Under the pieces are notes generated by a model. That model saw nothing but the letters and a program-made list of their open reading frames with translations. It was not told where the DNA came from and searched no databases. This document shows positions 17,072 to 24,737 of a stretch of DNA of 33,802 nucleotides, piece after piece. Position 1 is the first letter of the stretch. Each line of letters begins with the position of its first letter. This DNA comes from an uncultured Acetatifactor sp. (GTDB lineage: Bacteria; Bacillota; Clostridia; Lachnospirales; Lachnospiraceae), in the NCBI GenBank assembly GCA_934426825.1, contig CAKRYI010000024.1, forward strand, positions 1 to 33,802, in the 5' to 3' direction. A program made the translations under genes and the position numbers.

Positions 17072-17740
17072 ATGAGAAATCGAATTTTAAAAGCTGTTTG
17101 CATAGCGGGTAGTGTGATGATGTTGCTTTCCGGCTGCAATATTGCCTCCGCCATTGAATATTCCGGCGTGGATGAGGCGAAGGAAGCCATCAATAACGCA
17201 CAGGTTCTTACGATTGAGAGCGATTTGGAGGATGTCAATCCGGCGGGAAACATTAAGGCGGACGGCAAAGTGGCAGGCTACATGGAGAACAGCGGCTTAT
17301 TTAATATAAAGTGGACGGTGAGTATTGATGACCAGACATGGTTTTATGTGAAATATGCGTCGGATGAACCTGCCGTACAGAATGAGGAGATATTGTCCTC
17401 AACAACCTATGGCTATTATGATGCAAACGACAACTGTCTGGGATATGCGCAGAAGAGAGTGGTTGATACACCCGACGGAATCGGCGGTTATTACCTGATA
17501 TTTATGGACCCTGACGGCAATCCGAAGGAATATTATGCTACCGGCGAGGGTGATACTTTGTACGACGGCGAGGGAAATGTGATAGGCACGGGAAAATCCT
17601 CCGGCGGTTTTTTCGGAAGCGATTGCTATCAGGAAATCACAATGGTGGAAGGCAATGAGGTACAGGTGGATTTTCAGGACAAGGTTGCCATGGTGCTGTC
17701 CCTGTACAATGAGTTGTACGAGCGCTACAAGGGGCTATAA
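17072..17740 (+). CDS. Putative lipoprotein A, paralogue of the 18.3 kb lipoprotein
   Basis: A 222-residue exported protein with signal peptide and lipobox LLSGC (Cys22). No known domain is recognised. It shares a set of motifs with the lipoprotein at 18286-19044: ADGKVAG, SSTTYGYYDANDNCLGYAQ (SSTTYGFYDSENNCLGYAQ in the partner) and a Y(D/N)GEG(N/D)VIGTG block, in the same order, so the two arose by duplication. Unlike its partner it has no C-terminal membrane helix. The start has GAGGAG upstream. It lies 44 bases after the LOR-domain gene. Function is unknown. Confidence 0.8.
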   Translation: MRNRILKAVCIAGSVMMLLSGCNIASAIEYSGVDEAKEAINNAQVLTIESDLEDVNPAGNIKADGKVAGYMENSGLFNIKWTVSIDDQTWFYVKYASDEPAVQNEEILSSTTYGYYDANDNCLGYAQKRVVDTPDGIGGYYLIFMDPDGNPKEYYATGEGDTLYDGEGNVIGTGKSSGGFFGSDCYQEITMVEGNEVQVDFQDKVAMVLSLYNELYERYKGL

Positions 17741-17801
17741 TTTTTGGTACTTTTCTAATCTGTTTATATATATAAAAACAAAGGAGACAAGGAGGTTTAG
17801 A

Positions 17802-18191
17802 ATGGGTCTTGGAGAAATGTTGGGCGTGAAAAACGTCAAGTTAAACTTAAAGGGGAATTATGAGAAAATTGAAGAGCTCTTTGAAGCAATCAAAGAACTT
17901 AAATTTGAAGCGGGGCAGCCGGCTTGTGTAAAGCATGGTTTTAATCCGGTTATTGTATTCCCTGAGTTAGACCGCAACAATCAGGTATGGATTATGAATG
18001 CCGGTAAGGGAAAGTATCAGGTAATGCGCTCCGCAGAGGTGGCAGGTCTTGATAATGTATTGAAAAATGCAGTGTTGGATGAACTGACAGATGGTATTAC
18101 CAGCCTGTCCGGTGCTTTCGGCAATAAGAAAAAGCGCTGCATGGAACTGGTGGATATTACAGCGAAGGAAATCGAGGCGGCAGGAGTCTGA
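17802..18191 (+). CDS. Hypothetical cytoplasmic protein, 129 residues
   Basis: I do not recognise this family. It lacks a signal peptide or membrane helix and starts MGLGEMLGVKNVKLNLKGNY, with alternating helices and strands and a Lys-rich end. The ATG at 17802 is firmly set by a perfect AAGGAGG about seven bases upstream. It lies between two paralogous lipoprotein genes in the PrsW run, with gaps of 61 and 94 bases, so it is likely part of the same unit. What it does there is unknown. Confidence 0.75.
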   Translation: MGLGEMLGVKNVKLNLKGNYEKIEELFEAIKELKFEAGQPACVKHGFNPVIVFPELDRNNQVWIMNAGKGKYQVMRSAEVAGLDNVLKNAVLDELTDGITSLSGAFGNKKKRCMELVDITAKEIEAAGV

Positions 18192-18285
18192 TTTTTCTAT
18201 ATTAACAGTAAGGATATAACAGATAAGTATATAGCAGATTAGAAGAGTGCAGAGCATGGCTCGCGGGGAGTAAAGAGATAGATTT

Positions 18286-19044
18286 ATGAAGAAGGTATTT
18301 GTGGCGTTGCTGGCGGCGGGAATGATATTGGTAATGCTTTCCGGCTGCGGCGGAGCTTCCGAAATGGAATTCAACAGTGCCGGGGAGGCGAAAGAGGCAC
18401 TGAATACTGCAAGTGAGATTGAGATTTTTGCGGACCTTTATACAGAGTCCCGAAAGACCGATATTCTTGCAGACGGGAAAGTGGCGGGAACACTTCGGGG
18501 AAACACCGTGTTTGTGGATGGTGAGGAATGGTTTCACATGGATTACGTGACCGATGACCCCATTAACAATCGGGAAGGTGTTGTTTCTTCCACAACTTAT
18601 GGATTTTATGACAGTGAAAACAACTGTCTGGGGTATGCCCAACTGCGGTACATGGACACGGCTGATGGGGAAAGAGATATTTACTTAGTGTACATGGACG
18701 CAGAGGGGACGGAGGCAGATTATTATGCCTCTCACAACGGGGTGAAATTGTATAATGGTGAGGGAGATGTAATCGGCACCGGATACGCCGGTAAAAGCGG
18801 AGTGGGTATTTTGGAAAAAATGTACACCAATATATACCTTACGACCTTTTCCACGGAGCCGGATGCCGGGGTTAACGTAAATTTCCTGTTCCGAATGGGA
18901 ATGTTTCAGTGCCTGCAGAATGATGTGCGGTTAGTCTATGACGAGGCAGTGAGCACACCGGTGCAAATCTTTGAAACGGTGGCGGCGGTGCTTGTGATTG
19001 TTTTGTGGGCAGGCGGAACGATTGTATCGAAAAAAAGAAAGTAG
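18286..19044 (+). CDS. Putative lipoprotein B with C-terminal membrane helix
   Basis: A 252-residue exported protein with lipobox VMLSGC (Cys21) and the block of motifs shared with lipoprotein A at 17072. It adds a C-terminal extension with a membrane helix at about residues 228-247 and a basic SKKRK end, so it would be tethered at both ends: by lipid at the N-terminus and by a helix with the C-terminus inside. Its stop lies only six bases before the PrsW-type protease gene. A single-pass helix next to an intramembrane protease makes it a candidate substrate; this is inference from position and topology. Confidence 0.8.
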   Translation: MKKVFVALLAAGMILVMLSGCGGASEMEFNSAGEAKEALNTASEIEIFADLYTESRKTDILADGKVAGTLRGNTVFVDGEEWFHMDYVTDDPINNREGVVSSTTYGFYDSENNCLGYAQLRYMDTADGERDIYLVYMDAEGTEADYYASHNGVKLYNGEGDVIGTGYAGKSGVGILEKMYTNIYLTTFSTEPDAGVNVNFLFRMGMFQCLQNDVRLVYDEAVSTPVQIFETVAAVLVIVLWAGGTIVSKKRK

Positions 19045-19050
19045 GGCAAT

Positions 19051-19755
19051 ATGGTTTTGACATTGTTAGCACTTTTACCGGCACTGGTACCGGCGATATG
19101 GATTTACAGAAAGGATAAGGTGGAGAAAGAACCTATCGGACTATTGTTGAAGATTTTCTTCTTTGGTGCGCTGAGTGTGATTCCCACCGCGATTCTGGAA
19201 CTTGTTTTGGGAGAGGTGTTCCTGCTGTTTTTGGAGGAAACGTCCCTTCTCTATATCCTGCTGGAAAACTTTGTGGTGGTGGCGCTGGTAGAGGAATTTT
19301 GCAAGATGGAAGCGGCAAAGCTGGCGGCGTGGAAACATCGGGCATTCAATTACAAATTTGATGCCATTGTGTACTGCGTCATTTCAGCATTGGGGTTTGC
19401 CGCCGTGGAAAACGTGCTGTATGTGCTGGATGGGGACCTGAGCACAGCAGTGACCAGAGCCTTACTGTCGATTCCGTCCCATGCCATTGACGGACTGATT
19501 ATGGGTTACTTCTTTGGCATGGCAAAAGACGAGGCGGTTGTCGGAAACAGACGGGGCTACCGATATTACCTCCGGCTCAGTGTATTAATGCCGGCGATTG
19601 AACATGGAATTTACGATACGTCCTTATCTTTGGACAATGACTGGGTGCTACTGTTCTTTTTCGCATTCGTGATAGCAGTGGACATCTGGGCAATCATATT
19701 TGCAAGAAAACAGTCCAAAAAGGACCGGGCCTTTCCGGGAACTAAGGTTGGGTAA
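19051..19755 (+). CDS. PrsW-type intramembrane metalloprotease
   Basis: A 234-residue membrane protein with about seven helices. The family's catalytic-type motifs are all present: EEFCK (81-85), FAAVEN (116-121) with Glu120, the His144 helix SHAIDGLIMGYFFG, and HGIYD with His185. PrsW proteins of Bacillus cleave the anti-sigma factor RsiW to start a sigma-W stress response. No sigma or anti-sigma gene is in this window, so the substrate here is different or encoded elsewhere; the tail-anchored lipoprotein just upstream is a candidate. It is the last gene of the run, followed by a strong hairpin. Confidence 0.9.
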   Translation: MVLTLLALLPALVPAIWIYRKDKVEKEPIGLLLKIFFFGALSVIPTAILELVLGEVFLLFLEETSLLYILLENFVVVALVEEFCKMEAAKLAAWKHRAFNYKFDAIVYCVISALGFAAVENVLYVLDGDLSTAVTRALLSIPSHAIDGLIMGYFFGMAKDEAVVGNRRGYRYYLRLSVLMPAIEHGIYDTSLSLDNDWVLLFFFAFVIAVDIWAIIFARKQSKKDRAFPGTKVG

Positions 19756-19801
19756 AGTCCTACGAGGATTGCAGGGGAGAATTAGATATAGAGTACGATA
19801 C

Positions 19802-19833
19802 AAACAGGCAGCTCTGGGGAGAGCTGCCTGTTT
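19802..19833 (+). terminator. Hairpin terminator after the PrsW run
   Basis: Perfect 14-bp arms AAACAGGCAGCTCT and AGAGCTGCCTGTTT surround a GGGG loop. The T tract is short (TTT, then GGG), so termination may be incomplete, but the stem is very stable. Confidence 0.8.
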
Positions 19834-19855
19834 GGGTGTGAGGGGAAAAATAGCA

Positions 19856-19885
19856 TTGCTTTAGGCAAAGTATTCGTGCTATATT
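19856..19885 (+). promoter_or_regulatory. Candidate promoter of the 19.9 kb lipoprotein
   Basis: TTGCTT (19856-19861) and TATATT (19880-19885), spacing 18, lie between the terminator and the next gene, 37 bases before its start. Confidence 0.5.
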
Positions 19886-19921
19886 TTGTATGAAACATTA
19901 GGATTGAAGGAGAAAATACAT

Positions 19922-21226
19922 ATGAAGAGTAAGTGGTTGATTAGTTTGATATTGATAATGATGCTCAGTCTGTCCGGTTGTGGAAATAGCGCCGGCAAAG
20001 AATCGGAGCCGCTCATAAGTGAAGAAACAGATGCGGAGATTGAATCATCAGAATTAAACAATGAAGATAAAACAAATACTACGGAAACTGTGGAAACAGA
20101 GAGTGTAGAAGCAGATATGGAAGATACATTGTTTTGGGAAGAAACAGGAATAAAAGACGGAATAGCAACCGTATACAATGGCAATACCGTAGAACTGGTC
20201 CGCTATGGTGAGAATTCCAGTTGTATTTCCGGATCGTATGAGTTTGAAAAGACAGAAGGCTTTTTACAGTTTGCGGAAATAAACCTCAGTTATGGAGGTG
20301 CAGAAGTTCGGTTATGGGTTAAGGAAAAAGGCAAGGCGAGAATAGAATTATCCGGTGATTACGAACTGGAAGAACTATATCAATTTAATGATTATGGAAA
20401 AGGCTACAAGCTGATGGCAGGCGGTAAATGTATTTTGGAGTTTGAGGCAGATTGTGACAGTGCTTCAACAGTGCTGGAAGATTGCGACGTTTCTTATTTT
20501 AAGGTATATCCTACAGAGGGTCTTGTAATAAACGGATATGAATTTAAGGATATGCAAATGCGTAATGTTGTAAACAATTTTGGAAATCCGAATATTGTAA
20601 GTTATACGCTTGATGACGATGGTAATGAAGAAATTTGTTATTTATATAGGAAAACAGATTCAGATTTACATTTTTCAAAGGAAGCAGATGGAAGTTATCT
20701 GGTTGGAACAACAAAAACAAGCTCAGAGTTGTCTTTCGTCACTGCAGATGGAAAGAATATCGAATCCATAGATGTGTTTTTGGCTCTGCCGGAAGATGAT
20801 ATACGTGCGGATGAAGAAAAAACGATATATCAGTTGGGGGACAAAATAGAAATCAATCAGGTATATATGAGTACAAACCCTGATTGGAAAGATGTTTTAG
20901 CAGATATTTCGCTGACAGTATTCGGAATAAAGGATGATGTTCTGGAAGGGCATGTCACTATTAGCAACCCAAAATCACAGGATTCAGGATGGATTTTCTT
21001 TTATGCAATTCAGTGCAGTTTTTTGGATGAGAACTTTAATTCCGTAGAAACGACGATGGGATATAATGTGGCACTATCAGATGACGGTTTTGATAATGGA
21101 GACTTTAAGGATGGAGACGACTGCGATATAGCGTTTCGCATGACGAATCCTGACAAGATTATGTATCTGCAATTAGGATATAACACCCCGGATGGCTACA
21201 ATAATATTCTGGTTAAATTGAAATAA
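19922..21226 (+). CDS. Putative lipoprotein, unknown function
   Basis: A 434-residue exported protein with lipobox LSLSGC (Cys20), followed by an acidic Glu/Thr/Ser linker to about residue 75. The rest is a beta-rich extracellular region with many Asp/Glu and no catalytic motif I know; the stretch INGYEFKDMQMRNVVNNFGN near the middle is the most ordered-looking part. I chose ATG 19922 because GAAGGAG lies just upstream; an in-frame ATG 12 codons earlier has no site. The base composition is visibly AT-richer than the preceding genes, marking the start of the accessory stretch. Confidence 0.8.
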   Translation: MKSKWLISLILIMMLSLSGCGNSAGKESEPLISEETDAEIESSELNNEDKTNTTETVETESVEADMEDTLFWEETGIKDGIATVYNGNTVELVRYGENSSCISGSYEFEKTEGFLQFAEINLSYGGAEVRLWVKEKGKARIELSGDYELEELYQFNDYGKGYKLMAGGKCILEFEADCDSASTVLEDCDVSYFKVYPTEGLVINGYEFKDMQMRNVVNNFGNPNIVSYTLDDDGNEEICYLYRKTDSDLHFSKEADGSYLVGTTKTSSELSFVTADGKNIESIDVFLALPEDDIRADEEKTIYQLGDKIEINQVYMSTNPDWKDVLADISLTVFGIKDDVLEGHVTISNPKSQDSGWIFFYAIQCSFLDENFNSVETTMGYNVALSDDGFDNGDFKDGDDCDIAFRMTNPDKIMYLQLGYNTPDGYNNILVKLK

Positions 21227-21312
21227 TGTATGCAAAGTGCTTACGGAAAGCATGAAATGATAGAATATCCGGAAAACGTTGGAAAATTTATACTATAAGA
21301 AGGAGCATGTTT

Positions 21313-22077
21313 ATGAAAAGAAAACAATTAATGGTAGCAGGAATATTAAGCATTTGTCTATTGGCCAGTGGGTGTGGGAGTAATACAGCAGTTACGGAAC
21401 CGGAGACGGAGAATATTGTAAGTGTGCAGGAAATTGAAACGAAGGAAGAAACCCAAGATACCCAGACGCAGATAGAGGGAAAGCAGGAACCGGAGCCGCA
21501 GGAAACCACAGAGACTGTTGAGGAGACAGAAAATTATAATGATTATGCTGAACTGGTGTCGGTTCCCGTTGATGGCAGAGATGGAAGCCAAGAAAATCCT
21601 TATCAGGTAGGAGACGAAATTTATTTCCCAAAACTTTTTGTGGGGTTTGATAATGAAGAGGCAAAGTATTCCTCACTCTCCGTCTCGATTGAAGAAGCAA
21701 CCGAGGATTATATAAAAATCTCATTTAAGTTTGGAGATGATTTTTGGGACGTAATGTATAATGATGGGTCTTTTTTTGCATGGTCTGACATGGATAGGTT
21801 CATGTTACCGTTGAGGGCGGACAAGGAATTTAAACAGGTTGGAACACAGTGCAGTATATCAACCCCGCTTAATAATACAGAGGATTTGTATAATTTTACA
21901 GGTGATGCAAAAGAAGCTGTCTGGTATTGGCAGGATTTTGATGGCAAGGGATGTATAGAAGGTACAGACTACATAATGCTAACCTTTTTAAAATATGATA
22001 TACCTTATGAGGAGACAGAATCTTATTTTAATTGCACATTTATAGAAGTGCCGAATTCGTCAGAAACGGTGGAATAG
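21313..22077 (+). CDS. Putative lipoprotein, unknown function
   Basis: A 254-residue exported protein with lipobox LLASGC (Cys21), a long Glu/Thr/Gln-rich linker to about residue 75, and a globular part of about 170 residues beginning VPVDGRDGSQENPYQVGDEI. No domain is recognised. The QVGDEI and VGTQCSIS segments suggest a beta-sandwich of the kind seen in extracellular DUF4352-like proteins, but this is only an impression. ATG 21313 is preferred over the ATG two codons earlier because AAGGAG then has proper spacing. It lies 86 bases after the previous lipoprotein, and both are AT-rich. Confidence 0.75.
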   Translation: MKRKQLMVAGILSICLLASGCGSNTAVTEPETENIVSVQEIETKEETQDTQTQIEGKQEPEPQETTETVEETENYNDYAELVSVPVDGRDGSQENPYQVGDEIYFPKLFVGFDNEEAKYSSLSVSIEEATEDYIKISFKFGDDFWDVMYNDGSFFAWSDMDRFMLPLRADKEFKQVGTQCSISTPLNNTEDLYNFTGDAKEAVWYWQDFDGKGCIEGTDYIMLTFLKYDIPYEETESYFNCTFIEVPNSSETVE

Positions 22078-22189
22078 AAAGGGATCGGACTATATTACAT
22101 CTTTATGGGATGATATATTAAATGTCACATAGCATCCGTAAATATATAGGGTAATATAGAGGAAGGGAACTGTTATACATATCGGTATG

Positions 22190-22223
22190 AGAGCATCTAT
22201 CAGAAATGGTAGGTGCTTTTCTT
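22190..22223 (+). terminator. Rho-independent terminator
   Basis: AGCATCTATCA (22192-22202) pairs with TGGTAGGTGCT (22207-22217), including two G-T wobbles, around a GAAA tetraloop, followed by TTTCTT. It lies about 110 bases after the second orphan lipoprotein. Confidence 0.8.
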
Positions 22224-22294
22224 GTGGGTCGGGTGCTTTGGCACAATAGTCAAAAGGTGGGATAGTAAAAAGATTCATGGACATTAGTCAATGA

Positions 22295-22323
22295 TTGATT
22301 TACCTGATGTAATAATATATAAT
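22295..22323 (+). promoter_or_regulatory. Promoter of the NYN-domain gene
   Basis: TTGATT (22295-22300) and a perfect TATAAT (22318-22323) are separated by 17 bases, about 85 bases before the start codon. Confidence 0.65.
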
Positions 22324-22408
22324 TAGATTGGGCGGCATTGATATAGTTACCAAAGTGCTCAACGACAGAATTATCACATGATTATTACTTACAGGGGGAT
22401 GTGGATTA

Positions 22409-23335
22409 ATGGAGACATTTTATTTAGTAGATTTTGAAAACGTTCATAATGAAGGAATAAAAAATATTGGTAGCATATCAAAGGATGAACATATACATAT
22501 TTTTTCGACAGACAATGTAATGAAAATAGAGCCCAGATTGTTTTGGGATAAGGGCAACAAAGATATTAATCCTTATCTTGTTCCGATAGGAAAACAGTCA
22601 GTGGACATGCACTTAGTGTCTTTTCTTGGGTATCTATTAGGATGTCATGGTAAAAACTGTGTTTATGTTATTGTCAGCAAAGATATGGATTATGATAATA
22701 TTGTAAAATTTTGGAAGAAGGAAGGATATAAGGTATCACGGGTATCGGCTATACCGGGTAGGACAAATACGCAGGATAAGGCAAGTACACAAGTTAAGGT
22801 GGTGTCTCAAAAGACAATTACAAAAACTGTGACAAATGTTCAGACAGTAAACGGTAAAATTAACGCAGGAATGAATTATGAATTTACCGGAGAAGACAGA
22901 ACTGAATTAAATCAGTTTATGCAACACGGTCTGAGAGAAATGGGGTATTCGGGAAGTGATACAAACAGAATCTGTAAATATGTAGTGGCGCACTGTAATG
23001 ACGAAAGGATGTTAAGTGCAGTACATAATGACTTGAAAAGCGAGTATAGCGATTGTTCTGAAGTATATGAAGATGTAAAAACCATTTTACAAAATTTCGT
23101 CGAATCCAAGGAGAAAGGTACAAAGCGGGAGGCACAGGTTCGCTCCTTTTTTGGACAACATTTCAAGAAAAAGATATATGTTGAGCATAAAGAGCAGATT
23201 ATTGAAATAATACTGAAGGCGCAAACAAGGCAGCAAATAAATAGTGAGTTGATGAAATTGTATAGGGATGGAAATGTTGTGAAAAGTATTTATCAGAAAG
23301 TGCAGCCTTTGATGCAGGATTTGCCGGGAAATTAA
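22409..23335 (+). CDS. NYN/PIN-like domain protein, likely ribonuclease
   Basis: A 308-residue cytoplasmic protein. Residues 1-115 fit the NYN branch of PIN-like nucleases: YLVDFENV with Asp8 and Asn11, QSVDMHLVSFLGYLLG with Asp66, and VIVSKDMDYDNIVKFW with Asp92 and Asp94, which would place an acidic metal site at the usual positions. A polar Thr/Lys/Gln linker (about 115-160) leads to two helical segments (about 165-235 and 240-305), each ending in a similar run of helices, perhaps RNA- or partner-binding. The start has AGGGGG about 11 bases upstream. The gene is AT-rich and single, next to decayed fragments and a toxin-antitoxin pair, so a defence or RNA-decay role is plausible but unproved. 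Confidence 0.75.
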   Translation: METFYLVDFENVHNEGIKNIGSISKDEHIHIFSTDNVMKIEPRLFWDKGNKDINPYLVPIGKQSVDMHLVSFLGYLLGCHGKNCVYVIVSKDMDYDNIVKFWKKEGYKVSRVSAIPGRTNTQDKASTQVKVVSQKTITKTVTNVQTVNGKINAGMNYEFTGEDRTELNQFMQHGLREMGYSGSDTNRICKYVVAHCNDERMLSAVHNDLKSEYSDCSEVYEDVKTILQNFVESKEKGTKREAQVRSFFGQHFKKKIYVEHKEQIIEIILKAQTRQQINSELMKLYRDGNVVKSIYQKVQPLMQDLPGN

Positions 23336-23467
23336 ACTTATTGATATGTAGTCGCTTGATTTCACCGGACAGGGTCATAAATTGGTTTTCTCTCCATTTT
23401 TAGTTTGGGGTTTTGAATATAAAATTACAATTGCTCGGTAGATAAAGTGTAAGGAGGGTGAGGGCAA

Positions 23468-24121
23468 ATGTTGAAATTAAAGGAAGGATACAGTGTCCCA
23501 TTTCCTGAAAAATTGTATGAAAGTTATGAACGGGGCGAAAATACAATCATTGCAAACGTCGGTATAGATAAACTGGAGGATGTAATTCAACATTTTATTG
23601 CTATACAAAATGAGCCGATATTTTTTATTCTTGAATTGCCGCTGAACTGCAATCGTGAGTTGCCACGGGCAGCTACTGAAGAAGAGCTTATAAAGATAAA
23701 AGAACAGGGATTTGATTGTGGGGTAACAAACGAGGTATTAACAACTTCTCATAAGGATATTTATTATATTGATGGCTGTAGTGTTGAAGAAGCATTAGTA
23801 TTGTTTGAAAGAGTGAAAGATTTATTGCTGGCTGATGGAGTGTGCCAGTTTGGTTTTGGATGTCATGAATCGCATGATGAGATGATGGTGCAGAAGTACA
23901 ATATTGTTACGATATATAGCGAGAACATCCATCGTTATTTAGATTTTTATGAGACCCATGATATTCCAATGGTGGACAGGTTATTAACGGCGTGGGATAC
24001 ATTTGCTTCCAACCATCCCGGATTATCACAGAGAGTTGAAAAAGATGGAAAGACCGTTTTTGATTTGCCGGAGTTGCTTAAGGAATGGGGAATTTATCTT
24101 GCCGAGACTGTTGAGGAATAG
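23468..24121 (+). CDS. Hypothetical protein, 217 residues
   Basis: I do not recognise this protein. It is cytoplasmic, mixed alpha/beta and acidic, without a signal peptide or membrane helix. Notable segments are EPIFFILELPLNCNRELPRA in the middle of the first half, YYIDGCSVEEALVLFERVKD, and FGFGCHESHDEMMVQKYNIV with a Cys-x-x-Ser-His pattern. The start is set by AAGGAGG about ten bases upstream. Size and context would fit an immunity-type or accessory protein, but there is no direct support. Confidence 0.75.
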   Translation: MLKLKEGYSVPFPEKLYESYERGENTIIANVGIDKLEDVIQHFIAIQNEPIFFILELPLNCNRELPRAATEEELIKIKEQGFDCGVTNEVLTTSHKDIYYIDGCSVEEALVLFERVKDLLLADGVCQFGFGCHESHDEMMVQKYNIVTIYSENIHRYLDFYETHDIPMVDRLLTAWDTFASNHPGLSQRVEKDGKTVFDLPELLKEWGIYLAETVEE

Positions 24122-24132
24122 ACGGGGAGGGT

Positions 24133-24294
24133 TGGGCTTATCAAAGAGAATATAGACTTGTGATTGCACATGAAATGCCGACAGATTATTTTGTTAGAAT
24201 TAGAAAACTGGATAATACTAAAATATTAGAAATAGGGGATATAAGAGAATTCAAATTATTGGTTATATTTCACATTAAATTGATGAGGAGATGA
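24133..24294 (+). pseudogene. Unstarted coding remnant
   Basis: A 53-codon open stretch with protein-like content but no start codon: it begins WAYQREYRLVIAHEMPTDYF and contains ILEIGDIREF before a TGA. The W-x-YQ-x-E-Y-R pattern is seen near the C-terminus of some DUF2971-like proteins, so it may be the tail end of such a gene; this is a weak match from memory. Confidence 0.4.
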
Positions 24295-24298
24295 TTTA

Positions 24299-24394
24299 GT
24301 GATTTCAAAGCATCTTGATGAAGATTGTGTACTTCCTATGAATGTTTTTCGGCAGATGATTGAGAAGATTCAAAATCAAGAGCAAAATCCTTAG
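24299..24394 (+). CDS. Short GTG-initiated reading frame, likely a truncated 5' end
   Basis: AGGAG lies eight bases before a GTG that opens a 31-codon frame, MISKHLDEDCVLPMNVFRQM and on to a TAG. It is too short and featureless to name. It may be the surviving start of a longer gene whose body was lost, given the fragments on both sides, or a small protein in its own right. Confidence 0.3.
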   Translation: MISKHLDEDCVLPMNVFRQMIEKIQNQEQNP

Positions 24395-24547
24395 CAGTGA
24401 CTCTTGCCGTTTTACTACTAACAGGTAGTAACAACTTGCAAAGTTTTGCCCTCATTTGCCACAATCTGTAATTTCGGAGCATATCACCATAACCCTGCCC
24501 TTCTTGCAAAACGGACATTTCTGGGCAAAACAAGGAGAAACGAAACA

Positions 24548-24613
24548 GTGATAAAAATCCTCTTTATCTGCCGCAGTAATATCACTAGATGCTCCTGCAA
24601 ATCCCGTAAATAA
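24548..24613 (+). pseudogene. Remnant of the start of an LMW tyrosine phosphatase gene
   Basis: A GTG opens a 21-codon frame MIKILFICRSNITRCSCKSR and then stops. It aligns with the N-terminus of the intact phosphatase at 25514 (MIKILFICHGNICRSPISE) and keeps the Cys-x5-Arg loop (C-RSNIT-R). The AAGGAG upstream is also shared. The rest of the gene is missing. The toxin-antitoxin pair lies between this fragment and the intact gene. Confidence 0.65.
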
Positions 24614-24690
24614 GCCGTTTCTTGATTTGGAAAGTGCTCTACTATACGTTTTTTGAGAAATAACTCAGTATGATTGCTTTAAATGAATAA

Positions 24691-24719
24691 TTGACATTAT
24701 GGCATATATGCCATATAAT
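24691..24719 (+). promoter_or_regulatory. Consensus promoter of the HigBA-type pair
   Basis: TTGACA (24691-24696), 17-base spacer and TATAAT (24714-24719), both perfect, lie 18 bases before the toxin start. Confidence 0.9.
24698..24715. promoter_or_regulatory. 18-bp perfect palindrome, likely antitoxin operator
   Basis: TATGGCATATATGCCATA reads the same on both strands and fills the promoter spacer. Antitoxins with an Xre-type helix-turn-helix commonly bind such sites alone or with the toxin to repress their own operon; that role here is inferred from position. Confidence 0.8.
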
Positions 24720-24737
24720 ATTTACAAAGGAGATTAT

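Larger units (their letters stand above)
22078..22408. other. 331-bp AT-rich gap with a terminator and a promoter
   Basis: No gene is seen. The gap holds the terminator at 22190-22223 and the promoter at 22295-22323, which leave a leader of about 80 bases before the NYN-domain gene. Minus-strand reading frames here have no ribosome binding site. Confidence 0.6.
24122..24690. other. 569-bp stretch of decayed gene fragments
   Basis: No full gene is present. Moving left to right it holds an unstarted coding fragment (24133-24294), a 31-codon GTG reading frame with a good ribosome binding site (24299-24394), a minus-strand stretch of zinc-ribbon appearance (CPFCKKGRVMVICSE, near 24450-24525) that is broken by a stop, and a fragment resembling the start of a tyrosine phosphatase gene (24548-24613). 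The pattern suggests past insertion and deletion. Confidence 0.6.

Noticed and set aside
24336..24533. 65-codon minus-strand frame in the fragment region
   Set aside because: No ribosome binding site, and it overlaps a differently framed zinc-ribbon-like fragment; kept only as part of the decayed stretch.
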